Positions 32,906 to 41,873 of a stretch of 64,000 bases of DNA are shown here, piece by piece (the stretch's first letter is position 1; every line of letters starts with the position of its first letter). The notes under the pieces are model-generated. The model worked only from the letters and a program-made list of their open reading frames with translations. It ran no database searches and was not told where the DNA came from. Origin of the DNA: Streptomyces venezuelae (GTDB taxonomy: Bacteria; Actinomycetota; Actinomycetes; Streptomycetales; Streptomycetaceae); contig NZ_CP029189.1 of assembly GCF_008642275.1 (NCBI RefSeq), positions 3,354,001-3,418,000 on the forward strand, written 5' to 3'. A program made the position numbers and the translations under genes.

Positions 32906-34339
32906 ATGGCTTCCCAGGTACTCGTAGCAGCGAACCGCGGCCCCCTCACCTACGCCCTGGCCGAGGACGGGACGCTCAGCGCCCGGCGCGGCGGGGGCGG
33001 CCTCGTCTCCGGACTCTCCGCGGCCCTCGCGGAACAGCCGGAGGCCCTGTGGATCTGCGCGGCCCTCTCGGACGCGGACCGGGAGGCGGTCCGCCGGGGC
33101 GTGGCCGAGCCGGGCGTCCGGATGCTGGACATCGATCCCGCGATGTACGACGACGCGTACAACGGCATCGCCAACTCCGTGCTCTGGTTCACACACCACC
33201 ACCTGTACGACATCCCGCGCGAGCCGGTCTTCGACGCGGAGTTCCGCGAGCGGTGGGAGTCCTACGAGCGGTACAACCAGGCCTTCGCCGACGCCCTCGC
33301 CGAGGAGGCCGCGCAGGGCGCGCAGGTGCTGGTGCAGGACTACCACCTGGCGCTGGTGCCCGGACTGCTGCGGGTGCTCCGTCCCGACCTGCGGATCGCG
33401 CACTTCACGCACACCCCGTGGGCCGCGCCGGGCTATCTCTCCATGCTGCCGGACGTGGTCCGCGAAACCCTGCTGTGGGGCATGCTCGGCGCGGACGTGC
33501 TCGGCTTCCACACCGAGGCGTGGGCGGCGGAGTTCCTGGGGTCGGCGCGGCTCGACGGCGCGTACGGGCGGTCCGAGGTGCGCGAGGGCTCGGTGGTGGA
33601 GCACCAGCGCTACTCGGTGTGGCCCACCCGCACCACGCGGGTGCGGGCGTACCCGCTGGGCGTGGACGGTGACGAACTGCGGGCGCTGGCGCACCGGCCG
33701 GAGGTGAACGCCAAACTGGCGGAGCTGCGGGCGGAGGTCGACGGCCTGCGGACGATCGTCCGCGTGGACCGCACCGAGCTGTCGAAGAACATCCTGCGCG
33801 GCCTGCTGGCCTACCGGGAGCTCCTGACCGCGCGCCCGCAGTGGCGGGGCCGGGTGGTCCACCTGGCGTCGGCGTACCCGTCGCGGCAGGACCTGAAGGT
33901 GTACCGGGACTACACGCAGTCGGTGCGGGACCTGGCGGCGCAGATCAACACGGAGTTCGGCACGGAGGACTGGCAGCCGGTGCTGGTGTCGGTGAAGGAC
34001 GACTTCACCCGCTCGCTGGCGGCGTACCGGCTGGCGGACGTGGCCCTGGTGAACCCGGTGCGGGACGGGATGAACCTGGTGGCGAAGGAGATCCCGGTGG
34101 TGTCGGAGGAGGGCTGCGCGCTGGTGCTTTCCACCGGGGCGGGGGCGTACGAGGAGCTCCGCCAGGACGCGCTGACGGTGAACCCGTACGACGTGACGGC
34201 GACGGCGGAGGCGTTGCACGCTGCGCTGGCCATGCCGGTGGGTGAGCGGGCGGAGCGCACCAAACGCCTCGCGGCGGCTGCGACGTCCCTCCCCCCGGCA
34301 GCCTGGTTCGAGGCCCAGCTCGCAGCCCTGGCCGACTGA
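32906..34339 (+). CDS. otsA: Trehalose-6-phosphate synthase
   Basis: 477 residues, GT20 fold. VAANRGP at the start, WFTHHHLYDIP, VQDYHLALVPGLLR, FTHTPWA, the HxE-type FHTEAW, VDRTELSKNI and VNPVRDGMNLVAKE (nucleotide-sugar binding) are conserved. It makes trehalose-6-phosphate from UDP- or GDP-glucose and glucose-6-phosphate. In the cytoplasm this supplies trehalose for spores and osmotic stress. otsB is convergent downstream, separated by a dispersed repeat. Confidence 0.95.
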   Translation: MASQVLVAANRGPLTYALAEDGTLSARRGGGGLVSGLSAALAEQPEALWICAALSDADREAVRRGVAEPGVRMLDIDPAMYDDAYNGIANSVLWFTHHHLYDIPREPVFDAEFRERWESYERYNQAFADALAEEAAQGAQVLVQDYHLALVPGLLRVLRPDLRIAHFTHTPWAAPGYLSMLPDVVRETLLWGMLGADVLGFHTEAWAAEFLGSARLDGAYGRSEVREGSVVEHQRYSVWPTRTTRVRAYPLGVDGDELRALAHRPEVNAKLAELRAEVDGLRTIVRVDRTELSKNILRGLLAYRELLTARPQWRGRVVHLASAYPSRQDLKVYRDYTQSVRDLAAQINTEFGTEDWQPVLVSVKDDFTRSLAAYRLADVALVNPVRDGMNLVAKEIPVVSEEGCALVLSTGAGAYEELRQDALTVNPYDVTATAEALHAALAMPVGERAERTKRLAAAATSLPPAAWFEAQLAALAD

Positions 34340-34358
34340 CCATCCTGCGGCGCCGCTG

Positions 34359-34516
34359 CCGGGGCTCCGCCCCGGACCCCGCTCCTCAAACGCCGGAGGG
34401 GCTGGAATACCGGGCTCCGCCCGGACCTGGTCCTCAAACGCCGGACGGCTGGAAAATCCAGCCCCGCCGGCGTTTGAGGCGCGGGGGTTCGGGGGCGGAG
34501 CCCCCGCAGCGGCGGC
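34359..34516. repeat. Dispersed intergenic repeat, inverted pair
   Basis: Two left-facing copies (GGGGCTCCGCCCC..CAAACGCCGGAGGGGCTGGA near 34360-34405; a variant near 34408-34452) and one right-facing copy (TCCAGCCCCGCCGGCGTTTG, 34458 onward). Same element as at 3.8, 48.6 and 56 kb. Between convergent otsA and otsB it can form a long hairpin. Confidence 0.85.
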
Positions 34517-34533
34517 GCGCCCGCAGGCGGCGG

Positions 34534-35382
34534 TCAGTCCCGGACGGCCGCGGCCAGCTGGGCCAGGAAGGCGGCGACCGAGGAAGGGCCCGGCAGGACC
34601 AGGTCGGCCCGCGCGGCGAGCTCGGGGACCTCCGCGGAGCCACTGCACACCAGCAGCCCCGGCAGGCCGTCCGTACGGCCCTTCTCCACCGCCGCGAAGG
34701 CCGCCAGGTCGCCCAGGTCGTCGCCCGCGTACAGCACGGCCTCCGCGTCCCGCTCCGCCAGGAACTCGGTCAGGGCGACGCCCTTGTCCATGCCGGGCGG
34801 CCGGAGCTCCAGCACCGCCCGCCCCGGCTCGACCATCAGCCCGTGCCGAGCCGCCAGCTCCGCCAGCGGCTCCCGCAGCGCCGCGAAGGCCGCCTCGGGG
34901 TCCTCCGCCCGCCGGGTGTGCACGGCCAGCGCGCGGCCCTTCTCCTCGATCCAGGTGCCGCGCCAGGCCCCGATGGAGTCCAGGAACCCCGGCAGCTCGG
35001 CCCGGACCGCCGCGACCCCGGGGTGCTCGGCGGGCGCGTGGACGATGCCGCTGACGGCGTCCCACCGCTCGGCTCCGTAGTGGCCGAGGACGACCAGGTG
35101 CTGCAGGCCGGGGACTCCGGCGAAGCCTCCGTAGCGGACGGCGACGCCCGCCGGCCGTCCGGTGATCACCGCCACCGAGTCGACCTCGGGGGCGAGTGCG
35201 GAAAGGGCCGGGACGGCTCCGGGGTGGGCTCGGGCCTGGTCCGGGTCCGGGACGATGTCGGCGAGGGTGCCGTCGAAGTCCAGGGCGACCACGGACCGGC
35301 GAGGTGTGCGGAGGAGGGCTTCGAGTCCCTCGCGTCCGGCAGCGGTGACGGGCATCGGCAGGTCGTGCGGATGGCTCCCCAT
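34534..35382 (-). CDS. otsB: Trehalose-6-phosphate phosphatase
   Basis: 282 residues from ATG 35382; GTG 35388 and an internal ATG (MPVTAAGREG) are alternatives. HAD motifs: VALDFDGTLADIVPD (nucleophile Asp, about 36), VAVITGRPA (motif II), KGVALTEFL (Lys, motif III) and YAGDDLGDLAAF (motif IV). It removes phosphate from trehalose-6-phosphate, completing the otsA pathway. Transcribed opposite to otsA, so the two steps have separate promoters. Confidence 0.93.
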   Translation of the reverse strand: MGSHPHDLPMPVTAAGREGLEALLRTPRRSVVALDFDGTLADIVPDPDQARAHPGAVPALSALAPEVDSVAVITGRPAGVAVRYGGFAGVPGLQHLVVLGHYGAERWDAVSGIVHAPAEHPGVAAVRAELPGFLDSIGAWRGTWIEEKGRALAVHTRRAEDPEAAFAALREPLAELAARHGLMVEPGRAVLELRPPGMDKGVALTEFLAERDAEAVLYAGDDLGDLAAFAAVEKGRTDGLPGLLVCSGSAEVPELAARADLVLPGPSSVAAFLAQLAAAVRD

Positions 35383-35421
35383 ACGCACGACCCTAACGGC
35401 CCAGCCGTGGGACGGCTACGG

Positions 35422-35658
35422 CTATCGCCGGGCTCTCCGGTCCTCGCGGATCCTTCGCAGCCGGTTCACCGTGCCCGGGGCGTGGGCCAGCGCCCGCGGG
35501 TCGTCCATCAGCGCGTTGAGCAACTGGTAGTAGCGGACGGGGGTCATTCCCAGTCCTTCCCGGATGGCCCGTTCCTTGGCTCCGGGCCCGGGCCAGGTGC
35601 GTCCCTCGTACGCGAGCACCGCGGCCTCCGTGGCCGTCAGCTGCCCCTCGTCCGTCAT
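35422..35658 (-). CDS. DUF3263 domain-containing protein
   Basis: 78 residues from ATG 35658. LTATEAAVLAYEGRTWPGPGAKERAIREGLGMTPVRYYQLLNALMD is the complete DUF3263, a helix-turn-helix-like domain widespread in Actinobacteria and of unknown role. It lies 40 bp upstream of otsB on the same strand; cotranscription is possible. Confidence 0.9.
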   Translation of the reverse strand: MTDEGQLTATEAAVLAYEGRTWPGPGAKERAIREGLGMTPVRYYQLLNALMDDPRALAHAPGTVNRLRRIREDRRARR

Positions 35659-35705
35659 ACCGACACATTAACGCCGTGGTCTGACACCCGGCGCGCCGCC
35701 ACCGG

Positions 35706-37004
35706 TCAGCGCGGGTCGGACGCCCGGGCGGCGGTGGCGATCTGCTCCAGCACCTTCGCGGGCTGTCCGCCCGGCTGGACGGTCTTGCCGATGTTCTGCT
35801 TGATGTCCTCGCTGACGCCCGCCCAGGACTTCTTGCCGACCGGGTACAGCCGGGAGCTGGGCAGCGCCGTCAGGAAGGGCTTCAGCTGCGGGGCCGAGCC
35901 GCCCGTGGCGGCCTGCTTGGCCTGGTAGCCGCTGGTGGTGGCGGGCAGCAGGTCGTACTTCTCGGTGAAGGCCGTCACGTTCTTCGGCTGGTACAGGAAG
36001 TCCAGGAACTTGCCGGACTGCTGGCGGTGGCCGTTCTTGAAGGCCATGACCCAGTCCGCGACGCCCATCGCGGGCTGGTCGCTGCCGTCGGCCGTGGGCA
36101 GCGGCACCATGCCGAACTTGATGCCCTTGGCCGCGGCCTGCTTGAGCAGCGTCGGGTGCCCGTTGAGCATGCCGACCTCGCCCTTGGTGAAGCCGTCGAA
36201 GGCGGCCTGGCGGTCCAGCTTGCCGGGCTCCACGGGGCCGGTCAGGCCCTGGCCGACCATCTTGTCCCGCAGGAACTCCAGCGCCTTGACGTTGGGGGCG
36301 GAGTCGATCGAGTACGACTCCTCGTTGTCGGTGTAGCCGCCGCCGCTCGCGAGCATCCACATCATCGTCTCGGCCTGTGCCTCCTCGCGGCCCAGCGGCA
36401 GCGCGAAGGGGGTGGGGACGTTCGCGGCCTTGAGCTTCTTGGCGGCGGCTTCCAGGTCCGCCCAGGTCTTCGGCTGCCAGCCCTTGGCGTCCTTGCCGAT
36501 CACACCGGCGTCGGCCAGCAGCTTCTCGTTGTAGAAGAGCAGCCGGGTGCTGGAGACGAAGGGCAGGCCGTACTGGACCTGCTTGACCTTGCCCGCGTCC
36601 GCGAGCGGCCCGAGGAAGTCGGCCTCGGTCTTCACGGAGAGCAGCTCTTCCGCCGAGTACAGCTTGCCGGCGGCCGCGTAGTCGGAGTAGGCGCCGATCT
36701 GGGCTATGTCGGGGGCCTTGCCGGCCTTGACCATCTCGGCGACCTTGGCGTCGACCTCGGACCAGGAGTAGACGCTGACCTCGACCTTCGTGCCGGGGTT
36801 GGCCTTCTCGAAGCCGGTGGCGAGGTCCTTCCAGTACGCCTCGGAGGAGTTCTGCGGATTGTCCCCGTAGTCGGCCGCCACGACCCGCAGGGTCACCTCG
36901 TTGTCTCCGGTGAGCCCACCGACGGCTCCGCAGCCCGTCAGCGTCACGGCAGTCAGGCACAGCGCGGCGCCGGACGCGGCCAGGCTCAGGTAACGGCCCT
37001 TCAC
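35706..37004 (-). CDS. ABC sugar-binding lipoprotein (orphan), amino-sugar locus
   Basis: 432 residues from GTG 37004. A lipoprotein signal peptide ends with the lipobox LTGC (Cys25). The mature part is a type-1 extracellular solute-binding fold (VTLRVVAADYGDNPQ, YWKDLATGFEKANPG, YGLPFVSSTRLLFYNEKLL, PTPFALPLG, GEVGMLNGHP). It anchors at the outer face of the membrane and delivers a sugar to an ABC permease. No permease is next to it. Two DasR-type sites lie upstream (37044-37059, 37129-37144), shared with divergent nagK. MsiK at 59.9 kb could be the ATPase. GlcNAc or chitooligosaccharide as ligand is inferred. Confidence 0.88.
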   Translation of the reverse strand: MKGRYLSLAASGAALCLTAVTLTGCGAVGGLTGDNEVTLRVVAADYGDNPQNSSEAYWKDLATGFEKANPGTKVEVSVYSWSEVDAKVAEMVKAGKAPDIAQIGAYSDYAAAGKLYSAEELLSVKTEADFLGPLADAGKVKQVQYGLPFVSSTRLLFYNEKLLADAGVIGKDAKGWQPKTWADLEAAAKKLKAANVPTPFALPLGREEAQAETMMWMLASGGGYTDNEESYSIDSAPNVKALEFLRDKMVGQGLTGPVEPGKLDRQAAFDGFTKGEVGMLNGHPTLLKQAAAKGIKFGMVPLPTADGSDQPAMGVADWVMAFKNGHRQQSGKFLDFLYQPKNVTAFTEKYDLLPATTSGYQAKQAATGGSAPQLKPFLTALPSSRLYPVGKKSWAGVSEDIKQNIGKTVQPGGQPAKVLEQIATAARASDPR

Positions 37005-37043
37005 AGTTCTCCATCCACCCCTTCTTGTACGTACGATCCACGT

Positions 37044-37059
37044 AAGGTCTACACCACTT
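37044..37059 (-). promoter_or_regulatory. Weaker DasR-type site near the lipoprotein gene
   Basis: TAAGGTCTACACCACT matches the dre consensus at 12 of 16 positions, with a broken centre. It is 40 bp upstream of the lipoprotein start, so it may act there alone, whereas the stronger site at 37129 is nearer nagK. Confidence 0.45.
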
Positions 37060-37128
37060 TGGCGGCTCGTCCACATCGGGACCCCGGCCGGTGTCCCGTA
37101 TTTGTATGGCCGCTCAACAATCTCCCTC

Positions 37129-37144
37129 ATTGGACTAGACCTTT
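37129..37144 (+). promoter_or_regulatory. DasR-type operator (dre) upstream of nagKA
   Basis: ATTGGACTAGACCTTT, 28 bp before the nagK start. It shares the 12-bp core TGGACTAGACCT with the sites at cutC and msiK. DasR is known to control nagKA in S. coelicolor; the site placement supports the same here. Confidence 0.85.
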
Positions 37145-37171
37145 CCCCGCCGAGCACGCGAGACTGTCTCT

Positions 37172-38113
37172 GTGAAACCCGTGAAACACGTCATCGCCCT
37201 CGATGTGGGCGGCACCGGGATGAAGGCCGCCCTCGTCGCCGACGACGGCACCCTGCTGCACGAAGCGCGCCGGGCCACCGGCCGCGAGCGGGGCCCCGAA
37301 GCCGTCGTCGAGACGATCCAGGACTTCGCCGCCGAGCTGCTCGACACCGGCCGGGAACGCTTCGGACGGCCCGCATCGGCCGCCGGCGTCGCCGTCCCGG
37401 GCATCGTCGACGCCGAGAACGGGATCGCCGTCTACGCGGCGAACCTGGGCTGGCGCGACGTACCGATGCGCGCCCTGCTCGGCAGCCGCCTCGGCGGCAT
37501 CCCGGTGGCCCTCGGCCACGACGTGCGCACGGGCGGACTCGCCGAGGGCCGCATCGGCGCCGGCCGGGGCGCCGACCGCTTCCTCTTCGTCCCGCTCGGC
37601 ACCGGCATCGCCGGAGCCATCGGCATCGCCGGCCGCATCGAGGCCGGCGCCCACGGCTACGCGGGCGAGATCGGGCACATCGTGGTCCGCCCGGGCGGCC
37701 CCGCCTGCGGCTGCGGCCAGCACGGCTGCCTGGAGACCCTCGCCTCCGCCGCGGCCGTCAGCCGCGCCTGGGCCGCCGCCTCCGGCGACCCGGAGGCCGA
37801 CGCCGCGGACTGCGCCAAGGCCGTGGCGTCCGGGGACGAGCGCGCCCGGGAGGTCTGGCTGACCGCCGTCGGCGCCCTCGCCGACGGGCTGGTCACCGCC
37901 ATCACCCTGCTGGACCCGCGCACGCTGATCATCGGCGGCGGGCTGGCGGAGGCCGGGGAGACCTTGTTCACACCACTACGGACGGCCGTGGAGGAGCGCG
38001 TGACGTTCCAGCGGCTCCCCCACATCGTGCCGGCGGCCCTCGGGGACACCGCCGGATGCCTGGGCGCAGGGCTGCTCGCCTGGGACCTACTCGCCACGGA
38101 GGTACCTGCCTGA
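37172..38113 (+). CDS. nagK: ROK-family N-acetylglucosamine kinase
   Basis: 313 residues from GTG 37172 (a second GTG is at 37181). The ATP-binding VIALDVGGTGMKAALV, GVAVPGIVDAENG, and the ROK zinc motif CGCGQHGCLETLAS near 176 are all present. It phosphorylates GlcNAc to GlcNAc-6-phosphate. Its stop overlaps the nagA ATG (TGATG), so both are translated from one mRNA. The product serves the DasR regulon, since its pathway generates glucosamine-6-phosphate, the DasR ligand. Confidence 0.9.
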   Translation: MKPVKHVIALDVGGTGMKAALVADDGTLLHEARRATGRERGPEAVVETIQDFAAELLDTGRERFGRPASAAGVAVPGIVDAENGIAVYAANLGWRDVPMRALLGSRLGGIPVALGHDVRTGGLAEGRIGAGRGADRFLFVPLGTGIAGAIGIAGRIEAGAHGYAGEIGHIVVRPGGPACGCGQHGCLETLASAAAVSRAWAAASGDPEADAADCAKAVASGDERAREVWLTAVGALADGLVTAITLLDPRTLIIGGGLAEAGETLFTPLRTAVEERVTFQRLPHIVPAALGDTAGCLGAGLLAWDLLATEVPA

Positions 38114-39264
38114 TGTCCGGAAGCGCGCACAGCACTGTTCTTTCGGGCGCCAGGGTGGTGCTGCCCACCGGAACGGTGGCGAACGGCAGGGTCATCGTCG
38201 ACGGCGACCGCATCGCCGGCAGCGCCCACGAGGGAGCCCGGACCGTCGACCTCACCGGGCACTGGATCGTCCCCGGCTTCGTCGACATGCACAACCACGG
38301 CGGCGGCGGCGCCTCCTTCACCTCCGGCACCGCGGAGGACGTCCTCCAGGGCGTCCGCACCCACCGCGAGCACGGCACCACCACCCTCGTCGCCTCCACC
38401 GTCACCGGGGACCTCGACGAACTGGCCCGCCGCGCCGCCCTGCTCGCCGAGCTCACCCAGCAGGGCGAGATCGCCGGCGTCCACTTCGAGGGGCCGTTCA
38501 TCAACCCCTGCCGCAAGGGCGCCCACAAGGAGGACCTGCTCCGCGACCCCGACCCGGCCGAGGTCCGCAAGCTGATCGACGCCGCGCACGGCGCCGCCCG
38601 CATGTTCACCCTCGCCACCGAACTGCCCGGCGGCCTGGACTCCGTACGGCTGCTCGCCGAACACGGGGTCATCGCGGCGATCGGCCACACGGACGCCACG
38701 TACGAGCAGACGCGCGCCGCCATCGACGCGGGCGCGACCGTCGCCACCCACCTCTTCAACGCGATGCCGCCCCTCGCCCACCGCGAACCGGGCCCGATCG
38801 CCGCGCTGCTGGAGGACGAACGGATCACCGTCGAGCTCATCAACGACGGGACCCACCTGCACCCGGCGGCCCTGGAACTGGCCTTCCACCACGCGGGCGC
38901 GCACCGCGTCGCGCTCATCACCGACGCGATGGACGCGGCCGGCTTCGGTGACGGGACCTACCACCTCGGCCCGCTGGAGGTCGAGGTCAGGCACGGAGTG
39001 GCACGGCTCGTGGAGGGCGGCTCCATCGCCGGCTCCACCCTGACCCTGGACACCGCCTTCAAGCGCTCGGTGACCCTCGACAAGCTGCCGGTGGAGTCCG
39101 TGGTCCAGGCGATCTCGGCCAACCCGGCCAAGCTGATCGGCCTCTACGACGAGATCGGCTCGCTGGAGCCCGGCAAGTACGCGGACCTCGTCGTGCTGGA
39201 CGCCGCCTTCGACGTCAAGGGAGTCATGCGGCGCGGCGAATGGATCGTCAGCCCGGCCGCCTGA
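38113..39264 (+). CDS. nagA: N-acetylglucosamine-6-phosphate deacetylase
   Basis: 383 residues; start overlaps the nagK stop. Amidohydrolase barrel with VPGFVDMHNHGGGG (metal HxH, about 58), GVHFEGPFIN, IGHTDATYEQT (His), VATHLFNAMPPL (His) and LITDAMDAAG (catalytic Asp). It turns GlcNAc-6-phosphate, including that from MurQ, into glucosamine-6-phosphate and acetate. It is the point where the MurNAc and GlcNAc routes of this window meet. Confidence 0.95.
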   Translation: MSGSAHSTVLSGARVVLPTGTVANGRVIVDGDRIAGSAHEGARTVDLTGHWIVPGFVDMHNHGGGGASFTSGTAEDVLQGVRTHREHGTTTLVASTVTGDLDELARRAALLAELTQQGEIAGVHFEGPFINPCRKGAHKEDLLRDPDPAEVRKLIDAAHGAARMFTLATELPGGLDSVRLLAEHGVIAAIGHTDATYEQTRAAIDAGATVATHLFNAMPPLAHREPGPIAALLEDERITVELINDGTHLHPAALELAFHHAGAHRVALITDAMDAAGFGDGTYHLGPLEVEVRHGVARLVEGGSIAGSTLTLDTAFKRSVTLDKLPVESVVQAISANPAKLIGLYDEIGSLEPGKYADLVVLDAAFDVKGVMRRGEWIVSPAA

Positions 39265-39375
39265 CCGGCGATCTGACGGCCAGGCGGCCGCGGACAGGAA
39301 ATCGGTCGGCCCCGGGACTGGGCCGACCGCCCTGTGTTTGGCATGATCCCGGCAGCATCAGACCCGGGAGTGCCC

Positions 39376-40302
39376 ATGATCCTTACCGTGACGCTCAACA
39401 CCGCGCTCGACGTCACGTACCAAGTGCCGAGGCTCCTCCCGCACGCCTCGCACCGGGTCTCCGCCGTCACCGAACGTGCCGGCGGCAAGGGGATCAACGT
39501 CGCGCACGTCCTGGCCGCCCTCGGCCACGAGGTGACCGCGACGGGCTTCGCCGGCGGGCCCGTCGGCTCGGTCGTGCGGGGGCTGCTCGCGCGGTCCCCG
39601 GGGATCGTCGACGCCCTGGTGCCCTGCGCGGGCAACACCCGCCGCACGGTCGCCGTGGCCGCCGCGGCCTCCGGCGACACCACCCAGTTCAACGAACCGG
39701 GCCCGCTGATCACGGCGGCCGAGTGGTCGCGGTTCCTGGCGCGCTACGAGGACCTCGTGCGCGGCGCCCGCGCCGTCGCCCTGTGCGGCAGCCTCCCGCC
39801 CGGCGTGCCGGTGGGCGCGTACGCGCTGCTCGTACGGTCGGCCCGCGCGGCCGGGGTGCCCGTCCTGCTGGACACCAGCGGCGAGGCCCTGCGCCGCGGG
39901 GTCGCCGCCCGCCCGGAGATCATCAAGCCGAACGCCGCCGAACTGGCCGAGCTCACCGGATCCCGGGACCCGCTCCCCGCCACCCGGGACGCCCGCCGCC
40001 GGGGCGCCCACGCGGTGGTCACCTCGCTCGGCCCGGACGGCCTGCTGGCCGCCACCGCCGACGGCTGCTGGCAGGCGGCCCCGCCGCGCCGGCTCTCCGG
40101 CAACCCGACCGGAGCCGGCGACTCGGCGGTCGCCGGGCTGCTGTCCGCGCTGGCGGAGGGCCTGGGCTGGCCGGAACGCCTCACCCGCGCGGTCGCCCTC
40201 TCGGCGGCCACGGTCCTCGCCCCGGTGGCGGGGCAGTTCGACCCCGGCGTCTACGAGGAGTTGCGGGGCGCGGTCTCCGCAAGCGTCGCGAGCGGAAGTT
40301 GA
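39376..40302 (+). CDS. PfkB-family 1-phosphofructokinase/tagatose-6-phosphate-type kinase
   Basis: 308 residues from ATG 39376 (GGGAG seven bases upstream). LTVTLNTALDVTYQV, GGKGINVAHVLAALG, LCGSLPPGVP, IKPNAAEL and NPTGAGDSAVAGLL (catalytic Asp) are PfkB signatures of the FruK/LacC branch. It phosphorylates a sugar phosphate in the cytoplasm. It starts 112 bp after nagA on the same strand, and in such a locus might act on a GlcN/GalN-derived or tagatose intermediate; the substrate is not determined. Confidence 0.85.
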   Translation: MILTVTLNTALDVTYQVPRLLPHASHRVSAVTERAGGKGINVAHVLAALGHEVTATGFAGGPVGSVVRGLLARSPGIVDALVPCAGNTRRTVAVAAAASGDTTQFNEPGPLITAAEWSRFLARYEDLVRGARAVALCGSLPPGVPVGAYALLVRSARAAGVPVLLDTSGEALRRGVAARPEIIKPNAAELAELTGSRDPLPATRDARRRGAHAVVTSLGPDGLLAATADGCWQAAPPRRLSGNPTGAGDSAVAGLLSALAEGLGWPERLTRAVALSAATVLAPVAGQFDPGVYEELRGAVSASVASGS

Positions 40303-40328
40303 ATGCGCACGAAATGAGGGTCCGTCAC

Positions 40329-40681
40329 CGTGCGGCCCCCAGCAGGACGCCTATCCGCTCGGTGACAACCAGGGCGTCTCCGGAGCCGGCGTCGTCTTCC
40401 TGTACTACAACAGCTCCAACGGCACGAACTGCGCGATCGTGCGACGCGACCCCCGGTTCAAGGTCACCGACGGCATGGGCGTCTCGCTGAAGGACTCCGC
40501 CGGCAACAGCGTCGCCGACGGGCAGCGCTCCTACACCCAGTTCGCGGGCCCCGTCTACCTCAAGGCGCCGGGCCGGTGCGTCCAGGTCTGGGGCATGGTC
40601 ACGGGCGTCTGGCTCACCGAGAACTCCAGCCACCTGGAGAAGGAGCACGACGGTGGCAGCGGCTGGGTCGACTGCGGCTAG
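40329..40681 (+). pseudogene. N-terminally truncated secreted protein (SapA-like)
   Basis: A good coding frame encodes a small extracellular protein with four cysteines (CGPQQDAYPLGDNQG, NGTNCAIVRR, GRCVQVWG, GWVDCG) and a YTQFAGPVYLKAPG block like Streptomyces spore-associated SapA-type proteins. There is no usable start or signal peptide: in-frame codons run back into the pfkB 3' end, and the first GTG (40439) would remove a cysteine pair. The 5' end therefore appears deleted. A strong terminator follows (40697-40738). Confidence 0.6.
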
Positions 40682-40696
40682 AAGTCCGGTGAACGC

Positions 40697-40738
40697 ACGA
40701 GTCCGGCTCCCCAGCGCATGCGGGGGAGCCGGACTCGT
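40697..40738. terminator. 16-bp perfect hairpin terminator
   Basis: ACGAGTCCGGCTCCCC (40697-40712) and GGGGAGCCGGACTCGT (40723-40738) pair perfectly. It separates the plus-strand remnant from the convergent carbohydrate-binding membrane protein gene. Confidence 0.88.
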
Positions 40739-40782
40739 TCAGGGCGCCGGTGGAGCGACGGACCGGGCGGAACCCCTGGGGA

Positions 40783-41805
40783 TCAGAAGTTCTCCAGCCA
40801 CAGCTGGTCGATGTTGACGTTGCAGCTGTTGCCGGTCTCGCACGACAGCTTGATCGTGTTGGTGCCCTTCTCCAGGTTCACCTGACCCCAGGTCGTCTGC
40901 CAGCCCTTCTCCCAGTCGCCCTTGGGCGACTTCGCGAAGTTGCGCATGCTGATCGGCGACTCGTTGGCCTTGCCGTTGACGGTCAGCGTGCCGTTGGCGT
41001 CCTCACCCGGGATGCCGAACCGCACGTAGAACTTGTACTTGCCGGCCTTCGGAACGTCCAGGGTCCAGGTCACGGCCGCGCCGACCTGGTTGAACCGGCC
41101 GACGTACTGGCCGCCCGAGCTCTTCGCCCCCGGCACCGCGGTCTCCAGCCCCGCACCGCCCGTGATGGACATGCCCGCACCGGCCGCCTCGCCCTTCGGC
41201 AGCGGAGTCTCGGCGGGCTTCGGGCTGCTCGGGGCCGGGCTGGCCGGGTTCTGGGGGGCCGCCGACTGCTGGCCCGCGTTCGCGGTCGGCTCCTCCTTGC
41301 CCTTGTCCTCGTCGCCGAACTGCAGGGCCGCGACGATGCCCACCACGACCACGGCGACCACCGCGACGGCCGCGATCAGCAGACCGCGCCGGCTGGACCC
41401 GCCCGCACCGCCGCGACCGCCTCCGTGACCACCGCCATGACCGCCCGGCTGCCCGATCGTCTGCGTCTGCTGCGCCGGAACCCCGTAGCCGCCCGCCTGG
41501 AGCGCTTCCGGGGCCTGGTACTGGGCCTGGTAGCCCTGCGCGGGGCCCGGCTGGTGCGGGACGGGACCGCGCTGGCCGCCGCTCCTGCGGTCGCCGACGG
41601 TACGCACCTGGTGGTGCGAGGTACGGGGGACGCCGGGCTGAGGACCGGGGTGACCGCCGCCCGCCGAGCCGGGGTAGCCGTATCCGCCCTGCCCGGGCGG
41701 GGTGGCCCCGGCGGCCTGGCCGTCCTCGTAGAGGTAGCCGAACGGATCGTCGTCCTCGGGCTTGTTCGCCCCACCGTGCGGGCCGTTGTTCGCGGGCGTC
41801 GTCAT
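40783..41805 (-). CDS. Membrane-anchored protein with C-terminal CBM-like domain
   Basis: 340 residues. A disordered Gly/Pro/Gln-rich cytosolic N-terminus (about 1-140, with HGGGHGGGRGG) precedes one membrane segment (RGLLIAAVAVVAVVVVGIVAAL), a Pro/Ser/Ala linker and an external beta-sandwich (about 215-340: VGRFNQVGAAVTWTLDVPKAGKYKFYVRF, GTNTIKLSCETGNSCNVNIDQLWLE) typical of CBM35/CBM6-like carbohydrate-binding modules. It probably binds cell-surface polysaccharide. No catalytic domain is present. It lies downstream of cdgB on the same strand (68 bp). Confidence 0.8.
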   Translation of the reverse strand: MTTPANNGPHGGANKPEDDDPFGYLYEDGQAAGATPPGQGGYGYPGSAGGGHPGPQPGVPRTSHHQVRTVGDRRSGGQRGPVPHQPGPAQGYQAQYQAPEALQAGGYGVPAQQTQTIGQPGGHGGGHGGGRGGAGGSSRRGLLIAAVAVVAVVVVGIVAALQFGDEDKGKEEPTANAGQQSAAPQNPASPAPSSPKPAETPLPKGEAAGAGMSITGGAGLETAVPGAKSSGGQYVGRFNQVGAAVTWTLDVPKAGKYKFYVRFGIPGEDANGTLTVNGKANESPISMRNFAKSPKGDWEKGWQTTWGQVNLEKGTNTIKLSCETGNSCNVNIDQLWLENF

Positions 41806-41873
41806 CGCAGGTCACTCCTTTCGACCCCCGGGAGCCTACCCCGAACACGTGCACCCACGAGCGGCAGACCGCC

